In this document: in pieces, positions 5,946-6,843 of the stretch
Layout: each line of letters starts with the position of its first letter
Position numbering within the stretch: position 1 is the stretch's first letter
Assembly: GCA_021831005.1 (NCBI GenBank)
Contig: JAKBNO010000080.1
Location: 1 to 6,843, forward strand
From: Thermoplasmata archaeon
GTDB lineage: Archaea > Thermoplasmatota > Thermoplasmata > Thermoplasmatales > GCA-001856825
Reading direction: 5' to 3'
Length of the DNA: 6,843 nt
The notes under the pieces: generated by a model
Seen by the model: only the letters and a program-made list of their open reading frames with translations
What the model was told of the DNA's origin: nothing
Database searches by the model: none
Position numbers and translations under genes: made by a program

Positions 5946-6827
5946 CTACGACTGCTCCTTTTTCAGGAGATATGACCATCTCTCGTTGACCGATTCTTCG
6001 ATCACCTTGATCTCGTCGTCCTTCAGGTGTGCAAATCTCCCCTGCAGAGACAGGTAATCAGTCAACCGAGCTGTCTTGCTTGGTTTGAATAGAGAAAATT
6101 TACCATTCCTGAATTCATAGAGAGGGAACACTTTTGATTCAACCGCAAGTCTGGAGATCTTTACAGTATCAGCCGAATTGTGATACCATCCCGGCGGACA
6201 GGGTGAGAGAATCTGTATGAACTTTGGGCCCTTGATCGACTTGGCTATCGATATCTTTCTCTCCAGGTCTTCCGGGTACCCGATCGTAGCCGTAGCAACG
6301 TAGGGAACATTCTGTGCTATCATGATGTCCGCTACAAACTTCTTGTCCTGTTTCTTGAAATCTCTTTTCATCCCAACAGGAGTCGTAGTCGTCCATGCTC
6401 CGTAAGGTGTACTGCCGCTTCTCTGGATTCCGGTATTCATGTATGCCTCGTTGTCGTACATGATATAGATCACGTTGTGGCCCCTTTCCATAGCGGCACT
6501 CAGTCCCTGCAGACCGATATCAGCAGTTCCTCCGTCGCCTGCAAATGCAAACACATTGTAGTCTTCCTTCCCCTGTGCATCAAGTCCCTCTCTCAAACCA
6601 GATATTGCTGCGCCGGCAGCCGCGAAAGGTGTGTAAAGTAACGGGACTTTCAGGTTGGTCGCCGGAAACTCTCCCGGGACTACTGACCAGCAGCAAGCAG
6701 GGATTGCAAGCGCAGTCTTGGGACCGGCTGCCTTGAGCATATACCTCATCGAGAGGGCTGCTCCACATCCCGCGCAAGCAGTATGTCCCTTTTCCATGTA
6801 TTCTTCCCTCGGTATTGTGAGAGGCAT
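5946..6827 (-). CDS. porB: Pyruvate (2-oxoacid):ferredoxin oxidoreductase, beta subunit
   Basis: PorB carries thiamine diphosphate and the cluster nearest it in the multisubunit archaeal enzyme that turns pyruvate and CoA into acetyl-CoA, CO2 and reduced ferredoxin. The product has 293 residues. Cluster ligands are C18 and C21 (CAGCG), C46 (or C45) and C210 (SPCPPGW). The cofactor motif runs from GDGGTADIGLQGLSAAMERG (97-116) to MYDNEAYMNTGIQRSGSTPY (123-142). The following GAWTTT and the C-terminal YLSLQGRF block are typical of PorB. The ATG at 6827 gives 17 residues before the first Cys, as in related proteins; TAA directly precedes it in frame, so no longer start is possible. The 2-oxoisovalerate enzyme's beta subunit is very similar, so the substrate cannot be fixed without the alpha, gamma and delta genes, none of which is identified in the window. 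The gene heads the iorA-iorB-panE run with 1 nt spacing. Confidence 0.9.
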   Translation of the reverse strand: MPLTIPREEYMEKGHTACAGCGAALSMRYMLKAAGPKTALAIPACCWSVVPGEFPATNLKVPLLYTPFAAAGAAISGLREGLDAQGKEDYNVFAFAGDGGTADIGLQGLSAAMERGHNVIYIMYDNEAYMNTGIQRSGSTPYGAWTTTTPVGMKRDFKKQDKKFVADIMIAQNVPYVATATIGYPEDLERKISIAKSIKGPKFIQILSPCPPGWYHNSADTVKISRLAVESKVFPLYEFRNGKFSLFKPSKTARLTDYLSLQGRFAHLKDDEIKVIEESVNERWSYLLKKEQS

Positions 6828-6842
6828 TTATCTCGCCCCCAC
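6828..6842 (-). CDS. Possible last codons of an upstream gene (porA expected)
   Basis: On the minus strand the bases just before porB read as four codons (V-G-A-R) and TAA, with the TAA abutting the porB ATG. In archaeal clusters porA usually lies directly before porB, and a stop touching the next start would suit the tight spacing of this operon. Only five codons are visible, so identity is inferred from context alone. Confidence 0.25.
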   Translation of the reverse strand: MGAR

Positions 6843-6843
6843 A

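Noticed and set aside
1..6843. CRISPR arrays, insertion sequences, tRNA or rRNA genes
   Set aside because: No regularly spaced direct repeats, transposase motifs, terminal inverted repeats or cloverleaf-like sequences were seen on either strand by eye.

Overview
The window is archaeal and most resembles the Thermoplasmata (Thermoplasma-like Euryarchaeota). The evidence is a one-domain archaeal Sm-like protein, an archaeal/eukaryotic-type zinc-ribbon ribosomal protein L37e, ferredoxin-dependent 2-oxoacid oxidoreductases, a TATA box placed for a nearly leaderless transcript, and GC content in the mid-to-high forties by eye. The class assignment is inferred from gene content and style, not from a database match.

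Layout. Positions 1-679 (minus strand) hold the remains of a polytopic membrane protein gene that runs off the left edge. It is interrupted by an in-frame TAA and a later frameshift. Positions 680-892 are a non-coding stretch between divergent genes, with a good TATA box for the rightward operon and a loose inverted repeat. Positions 893-2646 (plus) hold a tight LSm - rpl37e - purF cluster, in which the purF start lies inside rpl37e. From 2659 to the right edge (minus) is a second tight operon, transcribed right to left: (porA end?) - porB - iorA - iorB - panE. Its genes are separated by 1 nt or overlap by 1 or 4 nt. The two operons converge, with 12 nt between their stop codons.

How the genes work together. 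The rightward operon joins RNA handling (LSm), translation (L37e of the 50S subunit) and the first committed step of purine synthesis (PurF). The leftward operon encodes thiamine-diphosphate, iron-sulfur enzymes that oxidise 2-oxoacids to acyl-CoA and reduced ferredoxin: a pyruvate-type PorB, and both subunits of indolepyruvate oxidoreductase for aromatic amino acid catabolism. It ends with ketopantoate reductase, a step in making pantothenate and hence CoA, which those oxidoreductases consume.

I see no new defence, mobile or otherwise undescribed system. The points most worth a second look are the broken membrane protein gene, the nested purF start with its implied propeptide, the shared operon of CoA-using enzymes and a CoA-synthesis enzyme, and the cysteine spacing in IorA.
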